From positions 1 through 64,000 of the forward strand of contig NZ_LXWK01000011.1 of the NCBI RefSeq assembly GCF_001669775.1: DNA of 64,000 nt. Reading direction: 5' to 3'. The translations under genes were made by a program, and so were the position numbers. Under the pieces are notes generated by a model, which was not told where the DNA came from, did not search any database, and saw nothing but the letters and a program-made list of their open reading frames with translations. The DNA is from Rheinheimera sp. SA_1. Its GTDB lineage: Bacteria; Pseudomonadota; Gammaproteobacteria; Enterobacterales; Alteromonadaceae. Below are positions 53,482 to 63,628 of the stretch, in pieces. Position 1 is the stretch's first letter, and each line of letters begins with the position of its first letter.

Positions 53482-55221
53482 TTACATCCGTTCCATTACT
53501 TCAATGCCAAGCAGGTCAAGACCTTGCGCCAGCAACCGTGATACACCGATACTCAGCATTAAACGGCTGTCGCGGACATTTGGTTCAATGCCTTCTTTGA
53601 GCATCGGACAAGCTTCGTAGAACGTCATATATAAACTGGCCAGCTCATAAAGATAGTTACACAGCAGATTTGGCTGCGCATCTTTAATCATTTGCTGCAA
53701 TGTTTCTTCAAACTGCAGGGTTTTTAACGCCAGTTGTTTTTCCTGCGCTTCAACCAACAACAGCGGTGCATTAAAGTCATTGGTGACTTCAGCGCGGCGT
53801 AAAATACTACGCACCCGGGTATAAGCATATTGCAGATAAGGTGCAGTGGCGCCTTCAAAGCTCAGCATTGAATCCCAGCTAAAGATATAGTCTGAAGTAC
53901 GGTTTTTCGACAAGTCAGCGAATTTCACTGCGCCAATACCGACTTTACGCGCCACTTCAGCAATTTCATCTGCTGACAACTCAGTCGACTTTTGCTCGAC
54001 CACCGCTTTGGCGCGAACCACCGCTTCTTCTAACAATTCTGCCAGTTTCACAGTGCCACCGGTGCGGGTTTTAAACGGCTTGCCGTCTTCCCCCATCATG
54101 GTACCAAACGGGCAATGCTCATAAGAAGTCATGCTTCTGAGCAAGCCGGCTTTACGCGCCACTACTTCCACTTGTTTAAAGTGCAAGGCCTGGCGGGCGT
54201 CAGTGAAAATAATGATCCGATCGGCATTCAATTCATGGCTGCGATATTTACAGGCCGCCAAATCGGTAGTGGCATATAAAAATCCACCGCCGGTTTTCTG
54301 AATAATAAAGGGTGAAGGATTGCCTTCTTTATCCGCCAGTTCGTGTAAAAATACCACCAGTGCACCCTGGCTTTCCACCGCAATGCCGGTGGCTTTTAAG
54401 CTATCGACAATCGGTTGCAACATCGGGTTATAAGCCGATTCTGGCTTGATATGGTCATGACCCAGCGTGACATTCAGCGTGCGGTACACTTCATCGCTGT
54501 GCTTAATTGAGGTGTCGATAAACAACTGCCATAACTTCTGGCAATGTTCATCGCCACCTTGCAGCTTCACCACATAATCACGGGATTTATCGGCAAAACC
54601 GGCTTCATCGTCAAAACGTTTTTTCGCTTCGCGATAAAAGTCTTCTAAATCGGCCAACGCCACAGTTTCTAAATCAACACCGGCGGCGATTTTATCTTCC
54701 AAATGGCCAATCAGCATGCCAAATTGCGTGCCCCAATCGCCCATATGGTTCTGCCGGATCACCGTATCGCCCCAGAATTCCAGCGCCCGCACCACCGCAT
54801 CACCGATGATGGTCGAACGTAAATGACCGACGTGCATTTCTTTGGCAAGGTTTGGCGCTGAGTAATCCACCACCACTTTTTGTGGTTTGCCATTCGGGCT
54901 GACACCAAGGCGGCTATCGAGCAACGCCGGTTGTAATTGGGTTGCCAACCAGTCTTTGTTCAGCGTGACATTGATAAAACCAGGACCGGCAATTTCAACT
55001 TTGTCGGCGATGTCTGCTAAATCCAGCTGATCCAATAACTGCTGCGCTAAAGCACGTGGATTGGTTTTCAGAAGCTTGGCTGCTGCCATAGCGCCGTTAA
55101 TTTGGTAGTCGCCAAACTCAACTTTGGTGCTTTGCGTCACCGCGGTATGGGTGTCCGCCGGTAAACCCACCGCAATCATCGCGGCCTGGGTTTTATCTGA
55201 TAATAACTGCTTAATATTCAT
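53482..55221 (-). CDS. argS: Arginyl-tRNA synthetase
   Basis: ArgS charges tRNA-Arg. The class I signatures are visible: the HIGH-like region [27 protein letters not shown] (about 120-145) and [20 protein letters not shown]. The N-terminal Add1 domain and C-terminal anticodon-binding helical domain ([15 protein letters not shown] to [20 protein letters not shown]) are present. The 579-residue length is typical. Confidence 0.98.
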   Translation of the reverse strand: MNIKQLLSDKTQAAMIAVGLPADTHTAVTQSTKVEFGDYQINGAMAAAKLLKTNPRALAQQLLDQLDLADIADKVEIAGPGFINVTLNKDWLATQLQPALLDSRLGVSPNGKPQKVVVDYSAPNLAKEMHVGHLRSTIIGDAVVRALEFWGDTVIRQNHMGDWGTQFGMLIGHLEDKIAAGVDLETVALADLEDFYREAKKRFDDEAGFADKSRDYVVKLQGGDEHCQKLWQLFIDTSIKHSDEVYRTLNVTLGHDHIKPESAYNPMLQPIVDSLKATGIAVESQGALVVFLHELADKEGNPSPFIIQKTGGGFLYATTDLAACKYRSHELNADRIIIFTDARQALHFKQVEVVARKAGLLRSMTSYEHCPFGTMMGEDGKPFKTRTGGTVKLAELLEEAVVRAKAVVEQKSTELSADEIAEVARKVGIGAVKFADLSKNRTSDYIFSWDSMLSFEGATAPYLQYAYTRVRSILRRAEVTNDFNAPLLLVEAQEKQLALKTLQFEETLQQMIKDAQPNLLCNYLYELASLYMTFYEACPMLKEGIEPNVRDSRLMLSIGVSRLLAQGLDLLGIEVMERM

Positions 55222-55224
55222 AAA

Positions 55225-56832
55225 CTATTTTGCCTTACTCGCGAACGTCTGCTCACGGGTTTTATGGAATTTGATTTTTGGATACCGTTCCATCGACAGG
55301 TTTAAGTTCACCATAGTCGGTGCTAAATAACTTAAATTGTCGCCGCCATCCAGCGCCAGGTTGGTGCTGGCTTTATTCTTAAATTCGTCCATGGCTTTGC
55401 CATCTTCGGAATACACCCAGCGCGCGGTGCTGACGTTGACGCTTTCGTAAATGGCGTCGACGTTATATTCGGATTTCAGGCGATGCACCACCACGTCAAA
55501 CTGCAGAATACCGACGGCGCCAACGATTAAATCGTTATTATCGAGCGGCCGGAACACTTGAACAGCGCCTTCTTCAGCCAGTTGCACCAGACCTTTCAGT
55601 AATTGTTTTTGTTTTAATGGGTCGCGCAAGCGAATACGTCGGAACAATTCTGGCGCGAAATTAGGAATGCCAGTAAAGGAGTATTTTTCACCGGAAGTGA
55701 AAGTATCACCAATCTGGATGGTGCCGTGGTTATGCAAGCCGATGATATCGCCAGGATATGCTTCTTCGACGTGTTCACGGTCACCGGCTAAAAAGGTCAG
55801 CGCCTGTGGCACCAGCATATCTTTGCCGATGCGCACATGGTGCATTTTCATGCCTTTTTCGTATTTACCCGAACAAATGCGTAAAAAAGCCACCCGGTCG
55901 CGGTGCTTCGGATCCATATTGGCTTGAATTTTAAAGACAAAACCGGAAAAACCATCTTCAATCGGTTCCACAGTACGCGTGGTGGTGGCACGATGTTGTG
56001 GCGCTGGTGCCCAGTCGGTCAAACCGTCCAGCATATGATCCACACCGAAGTTACCTAAAGCGGTACCAAAAAACACCGGCGTCAGCTCGCCTTTTAAAAA
56101 CAGTTCCTGGTCAAACTCATGGCTGGCGCCTTTCACCAATTCCATTTCATCACGCAGTTGCTGGGCGAAATAACCAATCCGCGCATCTAGTTCCGGGTTG
56201 TTAATCCCCTTCACACAATCCACTTCCTGAATGGTATGGCCCTGACCCGACTTATAAAACACGATTTCGTCTTTATAAATATGGTAAATGCCTTTGAATT
56301 CTTTACCCGAGCCAATTGGCCAGGTGATCGGTGCACAGGCGATTTTCAGTACACTTTCCACTTCATCCAGCAAATCAACCGGATCGCGGATATCGCGGTC
56401 CATTTTGTTCATAAAAGTGATGATTGGCGTGTCGCGTAACCGGGTGACTTCCATCAGTTTGATGGTGCGGTCTTCAACACCTTTGGCGCCGTCGATCACC
56501 ATTAAACAGGAGTCGACCGCGGTTAAAGTACGGTAAGTATCTTCGGAGAAATCTTCGTGGCCCGGGGTGTCGAGTAAATTCACCAGGCAATCAGCATATG
56601 GGAACTGCATTACGGAAGTGGTGACCGAGATGCCCCGCTCTTTTTCCATTTCCATCCAGTCAGACGTGGCGAACTGGCCAGACTTTTTGCCTTTGACGGT
56701 ACCGGCTTTTTGGATCAGATGTCCAAATAACAACACTTTTTCAGTGATGGTGGTTTTACCCGCATCGGGGTGACTGATTATCGCGAAGGTGCGACGTTTA
56801 TTCACTTCTTCCAGAAATTGTGCGGAGGCCAT
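55225..56832 (-). CDS. prfC: Peptide chain release factor 3
   Basis: RF3 is the GTPase that recycles RF1/RF2 after termination. The 535-residue protein begins AFLEEV-type and has the G1 loop [13 protein letters not shown], the G2 region GISVTTSV, G3 [10 protein letters not shown] and G4 NKMDRD, as in bacterial RF3. The start at 56832 ([10 protein letters not shown]) fits the family; the frame extends to 56886. It is 3 bp upstream of argS. The order prfC/rimI/holD follows that of E. coli. Confidence 0.97.
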   Translation of the reverse strand: MASAQFLEEVNKRRTFAIISHPDAGKTTITEKVLLFGHLIQKAGTVKGKKSGQFATSDWMEMEKERGISVTTSVMQFPYADCLVNLLDTPGHEDFSEDTYRTLTAVDSCLMVIDGAKGVEDRTIKLMEVTRLRDTPIITFMNKMDRDIRDPVDLLDEVESVLKIACAPITWPIGSGKEFKGIYHIYKDEIVFYKSGQGHTIQEVDCVKGINNPELDARIGYFAQQLRDEMELVKGASHEFDQELFLKGELTPVFFGTALGNFGVDHMLDGLTDWAPAPQHRATTTRTVEPIEDGFSGFVFKIQANMDPKHRDRVAFLRICSGKYEKGMKMHHVRIGKDMLVPQALTFLAGDREHVEEAYPGDIIGLHNHGTIQIGDTFTSGEKYSFTGIPNFAPELFRRIRLRDPLKQKQLLKGLVQLAEEGAVQVFRPLDNNDLIVGAVGILQFDVVVHRLKSEYNVDAIYESVNVSTARWVYSEDGKAMDEFKNKASTNLALDGGDNLSYLAPTMVNLNLSMERYPKIKFHKTREQTFASKAK

Positions 56833-56975
56833 GCGTGTTTCGATCCCAATTATTGAGTGGCGTCTAAGAGCGATGCATATAAGCATTCAGCGCAGACGCT
56901 TGATAGGTCATTCAAAATGGCGGCGATTATAGCAGGATAAGGTGGGAAGGCACAGCGCAAAACTGGCAAAGGCGT

Positions 56976-57446
56976 TTAGCCCATTCGCAGCGGCAAACCC
57001 ATCAAAATAGCGTCTTCATGGCCGGTAGCGGTTGGATAATAATTCGGGCGTTTGCCGGTTTGGTGAAAACCGGCGCTTTGATAGAGTGCAATGGCATTCA
57101 CATTCGATTGCCGCACTTCCAGCCAGCATTCAAAGGCTTCGCGGTTGTCTGCTTCGGTGATGAAATGCTCCAGCAGCATTCGGCCAAAACCTTTGCCCTG
57201 CGCTGTTGGCGCAATGCAAATATCAAATAAACTGGCTTCACCTGCTACAAACTCACCAATATAAAAACCGCAGATTTGGTTTTGTTGCTCCAACACAAAA
57301 TTAAAATAGCGATCGCCAAAACAGCTTTCAAACAACTTCAGGGTCCAGGGATGGCTGGTGGCCGCTTGCTCGATTGCCAGCATGGCCGGTGCGTCCGCTA
57401 AGGTCGCGCTGCGGATCTGTATCGAAGTGGGTTCAGTTTTTTTCAT
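56976..57446 (-). CDS. rimI: Ribosomal-protein-alanine N-acetyltransferase
   Basis: RimI acetylates the N-terminus of ribosomal protein S18. The 156-residue GNAT protein shows RSATLADAPAMLAIEQAATSHPW, then AGEASLFDICIAPTAQGKGFGRMLLEHFI (acetyl-CoA loop Q-G-K-G-F-G) and SNVNAIALYQSAGFHQTGKRPNYYP, typical of RimI. The start at 57446 has AGG upstream; 57458 is an alternative. It overlaps the holD end by 14 bp. Confidence 0.93.
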   Translation of the reverse strand: MKKTEPTSIQIRSATLADAPAMLAIEQAATSHPWTLKLFESCFGDRYFNFVLEQQNQICGFYIGEFVAGEASLFDICIAPTAQGKGFGRMLLEHFITEADNREAFECWLEVRQSNVNAIALYQSAGFHQTGKRPNYYPTATGHEDAILMGLPLRMG

Positions 57447-57858
57447 TATCGCCTGCATATTGTGACATCAACTGCCACAGTTGCTGCTTTAACCCAGGGT
57501 TTGCTAGGGACGCCAAATCAGGGGTATGAATTTCTGGGCTATTCATTGCAGCGCTTTTCATTTCAGCACTTAGCAGTTCACACTGCTGTAATTGCGCCGA
57601 CCTGCGCCAGGTAAATTCTGGCAAATAAAGCTGTAAAGCACGCTGCACGTCTGCCGCCAAAGCGGCAAATTCGGCAGGTACCTGATGCGAGAATACGATG
57701 TCGGCAGATGTATTGGTGTCGCTGATAGTTAAGTTTGATACCGTTGGCGAAACAAGCTGCTCAGCTTCATTAAACGGCTGAAAACGCGAAAAATCAGCGT
57801 GAAGCTGTACTGGCTTTATTTGGAGGATTTGCAACAACTGCTGTTGATGTGAATTCAT
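57433..57858 (-). CDS. holD: DNA polymerase III psi subunit
   Basis: Psi joins the chi subunit to the clamp loader. The 141-residue sequence is diverged, but its N-terminus (QQQLLQILQIKPVQL) has the psi-type pattern, and length and order (holD-rimI) fit E. coli holD. The start at 57858 (MNSHQQQLL) is preferred; the frame extends to 57927 into the tRNA region. Assignment rests mostly on position and N-terminal pattern. Confidence 0.8.
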   Translation of the reverse strand: MNSHQQQLLQILQIKPVQLHADFSRFQPFNEAEQLVSPTVSNLTISDTNTSADIVFSHQVPAEFAALAADVQRALQLYLPEFTWRRSAQLQQCELLSAEMKSAAMNSPEIHTPDLASLANPGLKQQLWQLMSQYAGDNEKN

Positions 57859-57897
57859 CTGGGTCTTTTCATCATCTGTCTGGTCGACTGAGAAAAG

Positions 57898-57974
57898 TGG
57901 CAGGGGCAGAGGGATTCGAACCCCCAACCATCGGTTTTGGAGACCGCTGTTCTACCAATTGGAACTATGCCCCT
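57898..57974 (-). tRNA. tRNA-Trp (anticodon CCA)
   Basis: The minus strand folds as a standard tRNA with acceptor AGGGGCA/TGCCCCT, D-arm GTTC/GAAC, anticodon loop CTCCAAA (anticodon CCA), T-loop GTTCGAATC and an encoded CCA end. Length is 77 nt. One acceptor-proximal anticodon-stem pair is mismatched (G-A), and the D-loop is one base longer than in E. coli. It lies upstream of holD on the same strand. Confidence 0.95.
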
Positions 57975-57989
57975 AGCGTTGGAGCGGCC

Positions 57990-58017
57990 ATTATACAAAA
58001 CGAAACTCAAAGGTAAA
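57990..58017 (-). promoter_or_regulatory. Sigma-70 promoter of tRNA-Trp
   Basis: Perfect TATAAT (57990-57995) with TTTACC 16 bp upstream (58012-58017) on the minus strand. Transcription would start about 10 bp before the tRNA. It may also feed holD and rimI, since no terminator is seen between. Confidence 0.72.
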
Positions 58018-58339
58018 GCGAAAAAGTCGCTGCAATCAATCAACTGCACACAAAACACCCAGTTCCTCGCTATTTGGTGAAAGAACAACCTAATCAAAAC
58101 CGCACCAACCCGACCATTGCGGTATTATCCGGCAATCCTTTGCTAAAAACATTGCACATGGCGTCGAAATTTTCGGCAAAAGGCGTGCCAGAGACCGATA
58201 CATTTGTTAACATCGAACCAGATTTAGTTCTTTGGCAGCATTTATTGCCAGCGTTTATCGGTACATTGGCTTGCGAAGCCGCCGGAACGCAACTAAACCT
58301 TGTTAAGCAGACATGGATAACAGCGCAAAGGATTTGAAA
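58018..58339. other. Intergenic region between tRNA-Trp promoter and the CheY-like gene
   Basis: About 320 bp with a small plus-strand ORF from 58074 (TTG start) that I do not trust: it has no recognised family and overlaps the next gene. The region should hold the promoter of the response regulator, but no clear -35/-10 pair is seen. Confidence 0.45.
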
Positions 58340-58726
58340 ATGAAAACAACCGATTGTTCAGTACTGATTATTGATGATGTCACTTCGGTGCGGGAATATT
58401 TACGTCAGACGCTGATGTTACTCGGCATTACCCATGTCAGCGAAGCTTCCGATGGTAGCCATGGCATCAGCAGCTACAACAAACAACGTCACGATGTAGT
58501 CTTTCTGGATATCGAACTACCCGATTGTGACGGTAAAAACCTGCTTCGCCAGTTAAAAGAAATTAATCCAAACGCCAATGTGGTCATCATGACCGCGCAT
58601 AGCACGGTAGAAAACGTACAACAAAGTATTCTGGCCGGTGCTTGTGGCTTTATCGCCAAACCGTTTTCAGCGAAAAAAATCGAATCAGTGCTGGCTAAAT
58701 GTCATAAAGCGCAATCTCTACGCTAA
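58340..58726 (+). CDS. Orphan CheY-like response regulator
   Basis: A 128-residue single-domain receiver. The acidic pair is in LIIDDVTSVREYL, the phospho-Asp in VVFLDIELPDCDGKN (about residue 56), Thr in VIMTAHST and Lys in FIAKPFSAKK. There is no output domain and no kinase gene nearby. The start at 58340 has AAAGGA seven bases upstream. It may act by protein contact, as CheY does, but this protein lacks flagellar neighbours and its partner is unknown. Confidence 0.87.
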   Translation: MKTTDCSVLIIDDVTSVREYLRQTLMLLGITHVSEASDGSHGISSYNKQRHDVVFLDIELPDCDGKNLLRQLKEINPNANVVIMTAHSTVENVQQSILAGACGFIAKPFSAKKIESVLAKCHKAQSLR

Positions 58727-58804
58727 ACTCCGATTTAATGAAGCTGCTACTGCGGCTTCACTCAGCTTTTAATGCCTGACTCATGCCCGACAGCTGTTGC
58801 CCGT

Positions 58805-59158
58805 CTAATGCGCGACAGATTTTCCCTGTAACACCTTGCCATTAAAACTGACCCCATCCCAACCAGTGCGCATAAAATTGCGAATATTGGCGTGATTTGT
58901 ACCTTTGATATCCGGTAACACCTCGAGCCGGTAATAATCACCAAACAGCGCCAGGGTTTGCGGCTCTGATAGCTGATGTAACAAAGCAAACGCCAGAATT
59001 TTGCAGGAGCCATTGTTTTCACCAGCCGCATTACTAAGCTCACCATTGCGAAAGGCCGTTGGGGTGAATTCATACAATGTGTCGATCAGCGTGATCGTTT
59101 GCCCAAAGCTGATCGTTTCAGGTTCCGTACTTAATTGCCGAAAAAAACTCTCTAACAT
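58805..59158 (-). CDS. HopJ-family protein
   Basis: A 117-residue protein of the family named HopJ type III effector (PF08888). Recognisable blocks are IDTLYEFTPTAFRNG, NNGSCKILAFA, ALFGDYYRLEV and ANIRNFMRTGWDGVSFNG. Despite the name, this family is widespread in aquatic gammaproteobacteria that lack type III secretion, so a housekeeping role is more likely. No export signal is present. Confidence 0.88.
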   Translation of the reverse strand: MLESFFRQLSTEPETISFGQTITLIDTLYEFTPTAFRNGELSNAAGENNGSCKILAFALLHQLSEPQTLALFGDYYRLEVLPDIKGTNHANIRNFMRTGWDGVSFNGKVLQGKSVAH

Positions 59159-59229
59159 AAAAACCTGCTTAAAGTTTAACCAATAAGTGTCGATAACCGG
59201 TATGAAATCATTTCTGCCGGGAGCTCGTT

Positions 59230-60327
59230 ATGAACATCGTCGCTGCAAATCAACATTTTGCTGTGCACGAACACTCAGTGTTGCACAGCGGTCGCCTGGA
59301 ACAGGCATCAATCAGAAACGCAGTCAAACTGCCAGCACCCGCTGACAACCCACGCCCTTCCCTCGCCACCAGTGCAACTAATTTTTCTCAGGCTCGCCAG
59401 ACTTTGGCAACAGCCGCACTTTCGTCGCAAAACCCTGCACAAAATTCCAGCGCCGAGGCACCGTCCGAGTCTACGACATCTACTGAACAAAATGAAGACA
59501 AACAGCGCTTTAACGCCTTGCAGACGGTCGGTGCGGTAAAACGTATTCTGGACCAACTGAGCTCCGGCAAATTGTTATCGTGGATTGACGGTACCTCGAT
59601 GGAAAAAATTCAGGCGCAGGTCGCTGAACAAAACCAAAATTCTGGCGCAGTGCCATCTGCTTCAGTACCTGCATCAGCTCCGGCAATGCAGGTGACCGAA
59701 TGGAGCTACCGTTATCAGGAATTAAATGCCAACTTCAGCGGTGAGCTAAGCATGGCCGATGGTGGTAGTTTCAGTTGGTCATTTGAACTAGCCATGCGCG
59801 AAGAGCAGTATTCATTTCGCACCTTTACCGCAGAACAATTAAAAGATCCATTAATCATCAGCCTGGGCGGAACTGCGGCAGAACTAAAATCCAAAGGGAC
59901 TGCCTTTGATTTTTATGGCAACGGCGATCGTTACCAGCTGCCGGATTTAGGCAAAGGCCAATATTATCTGATGCAGGATTTAAACAACAATCAACACCTT
60001 GATTCAGGGCTGGAGCTGTTTGGTCCAAAAACCGGTCAGGGCTTTAGCGAACTGGCGGAGCTTGATGATAATCAAAATGGGTTTATTGAAGCGAGCGACC
60101 GTCAGTGGCAAAGTTTAAATTTGTGGTCGCGCCAACAAGGCATACAAAGCCTGCAGCAAGCCAATATTGCTGCGATTTCAGCGCAATCAGTGGCGACGTC
60201 TTTTGGCCTGTATGACAGCGATGCGTTACTGGGAAGAATTGCCCGCAGTGGTATTTTCCTGAGTCAACAAAGTCCGCTGTCGACTTTGGGCGTTGGGCTG
60301 GTGCAACAAGTCGACTTAAATATTTAA
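59230..60327 (+). CDS. Calcium-binding-like protein of unknown function
   Basis: A 365-residue protein. The N-terminal 100 residues are low-complexity (Ala, Ser, Pro, Gln). The C-terminal half has acidic Ca-loop motifs DLNNNQHLDSGLELF and DDNQNGFIEASDRQW, each resembling an EF-hand or dockerin-type loop. The phrase FGPKTGQGFSELAELD, with a conserved W-x-x-L-x-L-W afterwards, occurs in a family of VCBS-like proteins of marine gammaproteobacteria. No signal peptide is evident. Function unknown. Confidence 0.7.
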   Translation: MNIVAANQHFAVHEHSVLHSGRLEQASIRNAVKLPAPADNPRPSLATSATNFSQARQTLATAALSSQNPAQNSSAEAPSESTTSTEQNEDKQRFNALQTVGAVKRILDQLSSGKLLSWIDGTSMEKIQAQVAEQNQNSGAVPSASVPASAPAMQVTEWSYRYQELNANFSGELSMADGGSFSWSFELAMREEQYSFRTFTAEQLKDPLIISLGGTAAELKSKGTAFDFYGNGDRYQLPDLGKGQYYLMQDLNNNQHLDSGLELFGPKTGQGFSELAELDDNQNGFIEASDRQWQSLNLWSRQQGIQSLQQANIAAISAQSVATSFGLYDSDALLGRIARSGIFLSQQSPLSTLGVGLVQQVDLNI

Positions 60328-60446
60328 CAGCCTGAGCAAGGCGAACAACGCCAGCCAGAAAATTTAATATTCAGTGCCGGATCCGGCTGGTTCCGGCCGA
60401 CATTCGCGGTAAACTGCTGTCAATGAATCAGGCAGGAACCGCCGTT

Positions 60447-61898
60447 ATGCTTACGCCCGCCCAATGCCAGCAAGCCCGGTTAAGCCGTGACCATCGTTTT
60501 GATGGCATGTTTTATACCGCAGTTAAAAGTACCGGCATTTATTGTCGGCCGATCTGCCCGGCGCGTGCTCCGGCAGAACATCAGATTGATTATTACCCAA
60601 GCGCAGCTGCTGCGGCGCAGGCTGGTTTTCGTCCTTGCCTGCGTTGCCGGCCAGACAGTGCGCCAGGCTCTCCAGCCTGGTTAGGCAACCAAACCACATT
60701 GCGCCGCGCTTTAACGCTCATCGGCGAAGGCGCGTTGATTGATGGTGATCAGGCGGCGCTGTGTGACCGGCTTGGCATCAGTGAACGTTATCTTCGAAAA
60801 CTGTTTGCACAGCACCTTGGTGTAGCCCCAAAACAATATGCCTTATACCAGCAAATTTTATTCGCCAAGTCGTTATTACATCAAACTCAGTTACCCATCG
60901 CCGATATTGCAATGCAAGCCGGATTTCACAGCATCCGACGTTTTAATGATGCCTTTTATAAACAGCTCAAGCTGGCCCCCGGTCAAATCCGGCGTCGGCG
61001 TAGTACCGGAGTATCCGCTTTGTTAGAACTCGAATTAAATTTCCGCCCACCGCTGAATTTCACACTGCTTCTTGGCTTTTGGCAGCAACGCAGCCTGACC
61101 GGAGTCGAATGGCTGAACGGCGACAGCTATGGCCGAAGTTTTAGCTGGCCGCAAACTCCTATCGAGCGCACTGGCTCGGGTTCTGGCACGCCCCCCCGTA
61201 GCGGCTGGTTTGAAGTCCAGCTTAAAACAGAACACAGTCTGACGCTGACGTTACACTGGCCTTATCCGGATGGCCTGACGCAGGTAGTCGCGCACATTCG
61301 CCGTTTATTAGATTTAGACGCTGATTTGCTGACCGTTGAGCAAGCGCTGCAGCCTATGTTTGGTGCTGCGCTGAAAAGCGGTGTGCGCATTCCAGGCGTC
61401 TGGTCAGCGTGGGAAGCGGCAGTGCGCGCGGTGCTCGGCCAGCAAGTGAGTGTGGCCGGTGCCAGAACGCAGCTCAACCGGCTGGTGGAATCTTTATCTG
61501 CCACAGTCCCGGACAGCGATAAAAAATTATTCCCAACGCCAGCACAAATACTTGCCAGCGATTTAGCGATGCTCAAAGTACCGCAAGCCAGGCGCGATAC
61601 GTTAAAAGCGCTGGCTGCTGCCGTACAGACAACGCCGGATGCGAGTCCTGATGAATGGCTTGTCATCAAAGGCATTGGCCCCTGGACAGTGGCGTACAGC
61701 AAAATGCGTGGTTTGTCGGACAGTGATATTTGGCTGGCTGGCGATTTAGGCATTCAAAAAGCATTGCAGCAACGCGAGCAACCTATTGATCCGGCGACGT
61801 TATCGCCATGGCGAAGTTATGCCACTTTACAACTTTGGTTTGGACTTGCGCCGGCCAACAAAAAAACCGATTTGCCCGATCTCAGTCAGAAGGAATAA
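60447..61898 (+). CDS. Ada-type regulatory domain fused to AlkA DNA glycosylase
   Basis: A 483-residue fusion for alkylation repair. The N-terminus is an Ada-type zinc domain with the four cysteines ([11 protein letters not shown] and [10 protein letters not shown]), which takes methyl from phosphotriesters and switches on transcription. An AraC-type helix-turn-helix (residues about 80-190: [41 protein letters not shown]) follows, then AlkA N-terminal and HhH-GPD domains ([26 protein letters not shown], catalytic Asp in LAGDLGIQ). AlkA removes 3-methyladenine. The start at 60447 has AGGAA upstream; 60423 is an alternative. The ogt gene follows 4 bp downstream. Confidence 0.9.
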   Translation: MLTPAQCQQARLSRDHRFDGMFYTAVKSTGIYCRPICPARAPAEHQIDYYPSAAAAAQAGFRPCLRCRPDSAPGSPAWLGNQTTLRRALTLIGEGALIDGDQAALCDRLGISERYLRKLFAQHLGVAPKQYALYQQILFAKSLLHQTQLPIADIAMQAGFHSIRRFNDAFYKQLKLAPGQIRRRRSTGVSALLELELNFRPPLNFTLLLGFWQQRSLTGVEWLNGDSYGRSFSWPQTPIERTGSGSGTPPRSGWFEVQLKTEHSLTLTLHWPYPDGLTQVVAHIRRLLDLDADLLTVEQALQPMFGAALKSGVRIPGVWSAWEAAVRAVLGQQVSVAGARTQLNRLVESLSATVPDSDKKLFPTPAQILASDLAMLKVPQARRDTLKALAAAVQTTPDASPDEWLVIKGIGPWTVAYSKMRGLSDSDIWLAGDLGIQKALQQREQPIDPATLSPWRSYATLQLWFGLAPANKKTDLPDLSQKE

Positions 61899-61902
61899 CA
61901 GC

Positions 61903-62520
61903 ATGAACAGCACCTTAGTTTCTGGCGCCATCCAGACCCGCGAACTGTCTACGCCTGTTGGTTTGCTGACAATTGCCGCGAGCGATCAGGGCATTGTCAG
62001 TATTTTATTTGCTGATCAAAACATTGAAGAAACAAATGCTGCGACCGGCATTCTAGCGACCAGCAGTGCCAAAACCCAGGCACCAAAACTTAGGGTGTTA
62101 AAGGTGTTAGCCCCGGTAGACAACCCTAATCCACCTTCTGGCACAACACCCGGCACCAGTTCGGAAGCACATCTACAGCAAGCCATTGAACAGTTACAGC
62201 AGTATTTTGCTGGCACCCGCCAGCAGTTTTCATTAACTTTGGCGCCGTTTGGCAGCCCGTTTCAACAACAAGTCTGGCAGGCCCTTTCCATTATCCCTTT
62301 TGCCCACAGCTGCAGTTACGGTGCTATTGCCAACCATTTGCACAACCCAAAAGCGGTACGCGCTGTCGGTGCTGCCAATGGCCGGAATCCAATTGCGATA
62401 GTGGTGCCCTGCCATCGGGTGATTGGCGCCAATGGCAGTCTGACCGGTTATGCCGGAGGCTTGAACCGCAAGTTATGGCTGCTCGACCATGAAATGCAAA
62501 TTGCCGCGCAGAACCAATAA
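61903..62520 (+). CDS. Methylated-DNA-protein-cysteine methyltransferase (Ogt-type)
   Basis: A 205-residue suicide enzyme that takes the methyl group from O6-methylguanine. The catalytic motif [13 protein letters not shown] (Cys about 170) and [21 protein letters not shown] DNA-binding block are present, and [14 protein letters not shown] precedes them. Length exceeds the usual 170-175 because of an insertion of about 40 Pro/Thr/Ser-rich residues (about 42-83) between the N-terminal strand domain and the core. The start at 61903 has AAGGAA upstream. It completes the Ada repair set that E. coli carries on one polypeptide. Confidence 0.92.
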   Translation: MNSTLVSGAIQTRELSTPVGLLTIAASDQGIVSILFADQNIEETNAATGILATSSAKTQAPKLRVLKVLAPVDNPNPPSGTTPGTSSEAHLQQAIEQLQQYFAGTRQQFSLTLAPFGSPFQQQVWQALSIIPFAHSCSYGAIANHLHNPKAVRAVGAANGRNPIAIVVPCHRVIGANGSLTGYAGGLNRKLWLLDHEMQIAAQNQ

Positions 62521-62621
62521 CATTCGTAAAAATCGAATCATAATCGTGGTTTAATGCAATTTATTGTCGATTAAATTTCGGGTTAAATGATCACTCAATG
62601 CAATCACCCGGAATAACGACC

Positions 62622-63497
62622 ATGAAAGAACGGCAACTGAAGCAAATTTTACCGGCGCAACAAGTGTCAGATGGCGCCGGCGTGAAAATCCGCCGCAGTT
62701 TAGGCCTGCAACCGCAGCTGCGACTCGACCCATTTTTAATGCTGGATTGTTTTGGCTCGGATCAGGCGGCCGATTATCTGGCAGGCTTCCCGGCACATCC
62801 ACATCGTGGATTTGAAACCGTCACTTATATGCTGGACGGCCATATGCTGCATGAAGATCATTTAGGGAATCAAGGGCATCTGAAATCCGGTGGCGTACAG
62901 TGGATGACCGCCGGTAGCGGTATTATCCATTCCGAAATGCCACAGCAGGAATCAGGCTTGATGCGTGGTTTTCAGTTGTGGCTGAACTTGCCAGCCAGCG
63001 AAAAAATGAAAGATCCGGCTTATGTTGACTTAAAACCAGAACAACTCAGCCGGCTTGCCCTTGTTGGCGGTGGTCATGCCGTCGTCATCGCTGGTCACTT
63101 AACCCTGCCGCTGCAAAATCAAACCCTCGCTGGCCCTATTCAGGGGTTGTCGACCGAACCTTTATATGTGGATCTCAGCTTCACTGCCGGTGAGCAGGTG
63201 CAACTGCTGATCCCAAGTGGCCACAATGCACTGGTGTATCCGTTTGAAGGTGAAATCAAAATTGCCGGTAGCAGAGTACAAACGCATCAAGCGGCCATTC
63301 TGACCGACGGCGACAGCCTGATGATCACTGCGGATGCCGCAGCACGGGTGATTGTGCTCGCCGCCAAACCTATTGGCGAACCTGTGGTGCAATACGGGCC
63401 TTTTGTAATGAACTCGGTAGCCGAAATTGAACAAGCGATCCGTGATTATCAGGCTGGGACCTTAACCAAAATGGCTGCAGGCACAATTCAGGTTTAA
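62622..63497 (+). CDS. Pirin-family protein
   Basis: A 291-residue bicupin with the metal-site motifs PAHPHRGFETVTYML, HEDHLGNQGHLKSGGVQWMTAGSGIIHSEMP and a second, degenerate cupin after about residue 170. Bacterial pirins include quercetinase-like enzymes (YhhW). Substrate cannot be predicted. The start at 62622 has GGAATA upstream; an ATG at 62598 is an alternative. Confidence 0.9.
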   Translation: MKERQLKQILPAQQVSDGAGVKIRRSLGLQPQLRLDPFLMLDCFGSDQAADYLAGFPAHPHRGFETVTYMLDGHMLHEDHLGNQGHLKSGGVQWMTAGSGIIHSEMPQQESGLMRGFQLWLNLPASEKMKDPAYVDLKPEQLSRLALVGGGHAVVIAGHLTLPLQNQTLAGPIQGLSTEPLYVDLSFTAGEQVQLLIPSGHNALVYPFEGEIKIAGSRVQTHQAAILTDGDSLMITADAAARVIVLAAKPIGEPVVQYGPFVMNSVAEIEQAIRDYQAGTLTKMAAGTIQV

Positions 63498-63628
63498 CGA
63501 ACCCGCCTGAGCGATAATGTCTGAATATTTAAACCGCGCAAACCTGCAGCAACTTGCGCGGCTAAAATAGTTCGGCAACAGACGGTTTCCCTTCGTATAA
63601 TGGCGGTTTTGCATCAGGTGAAATCAAG

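Noticed and set aside
58074-58337. 87-codon plus-strand ORF upstream of the CheY-like gene
   Set aside because: It has a TTG start, no recognised family, and overlaps the next gene; coding cannot be supported.
58805-59158. Reading the HopJ-family protein as evidence of type III secretion or pathogenicity
   Set aside because: The family is common in non-pathogenic aquatic bacteria and no secretion genes are present in the window.
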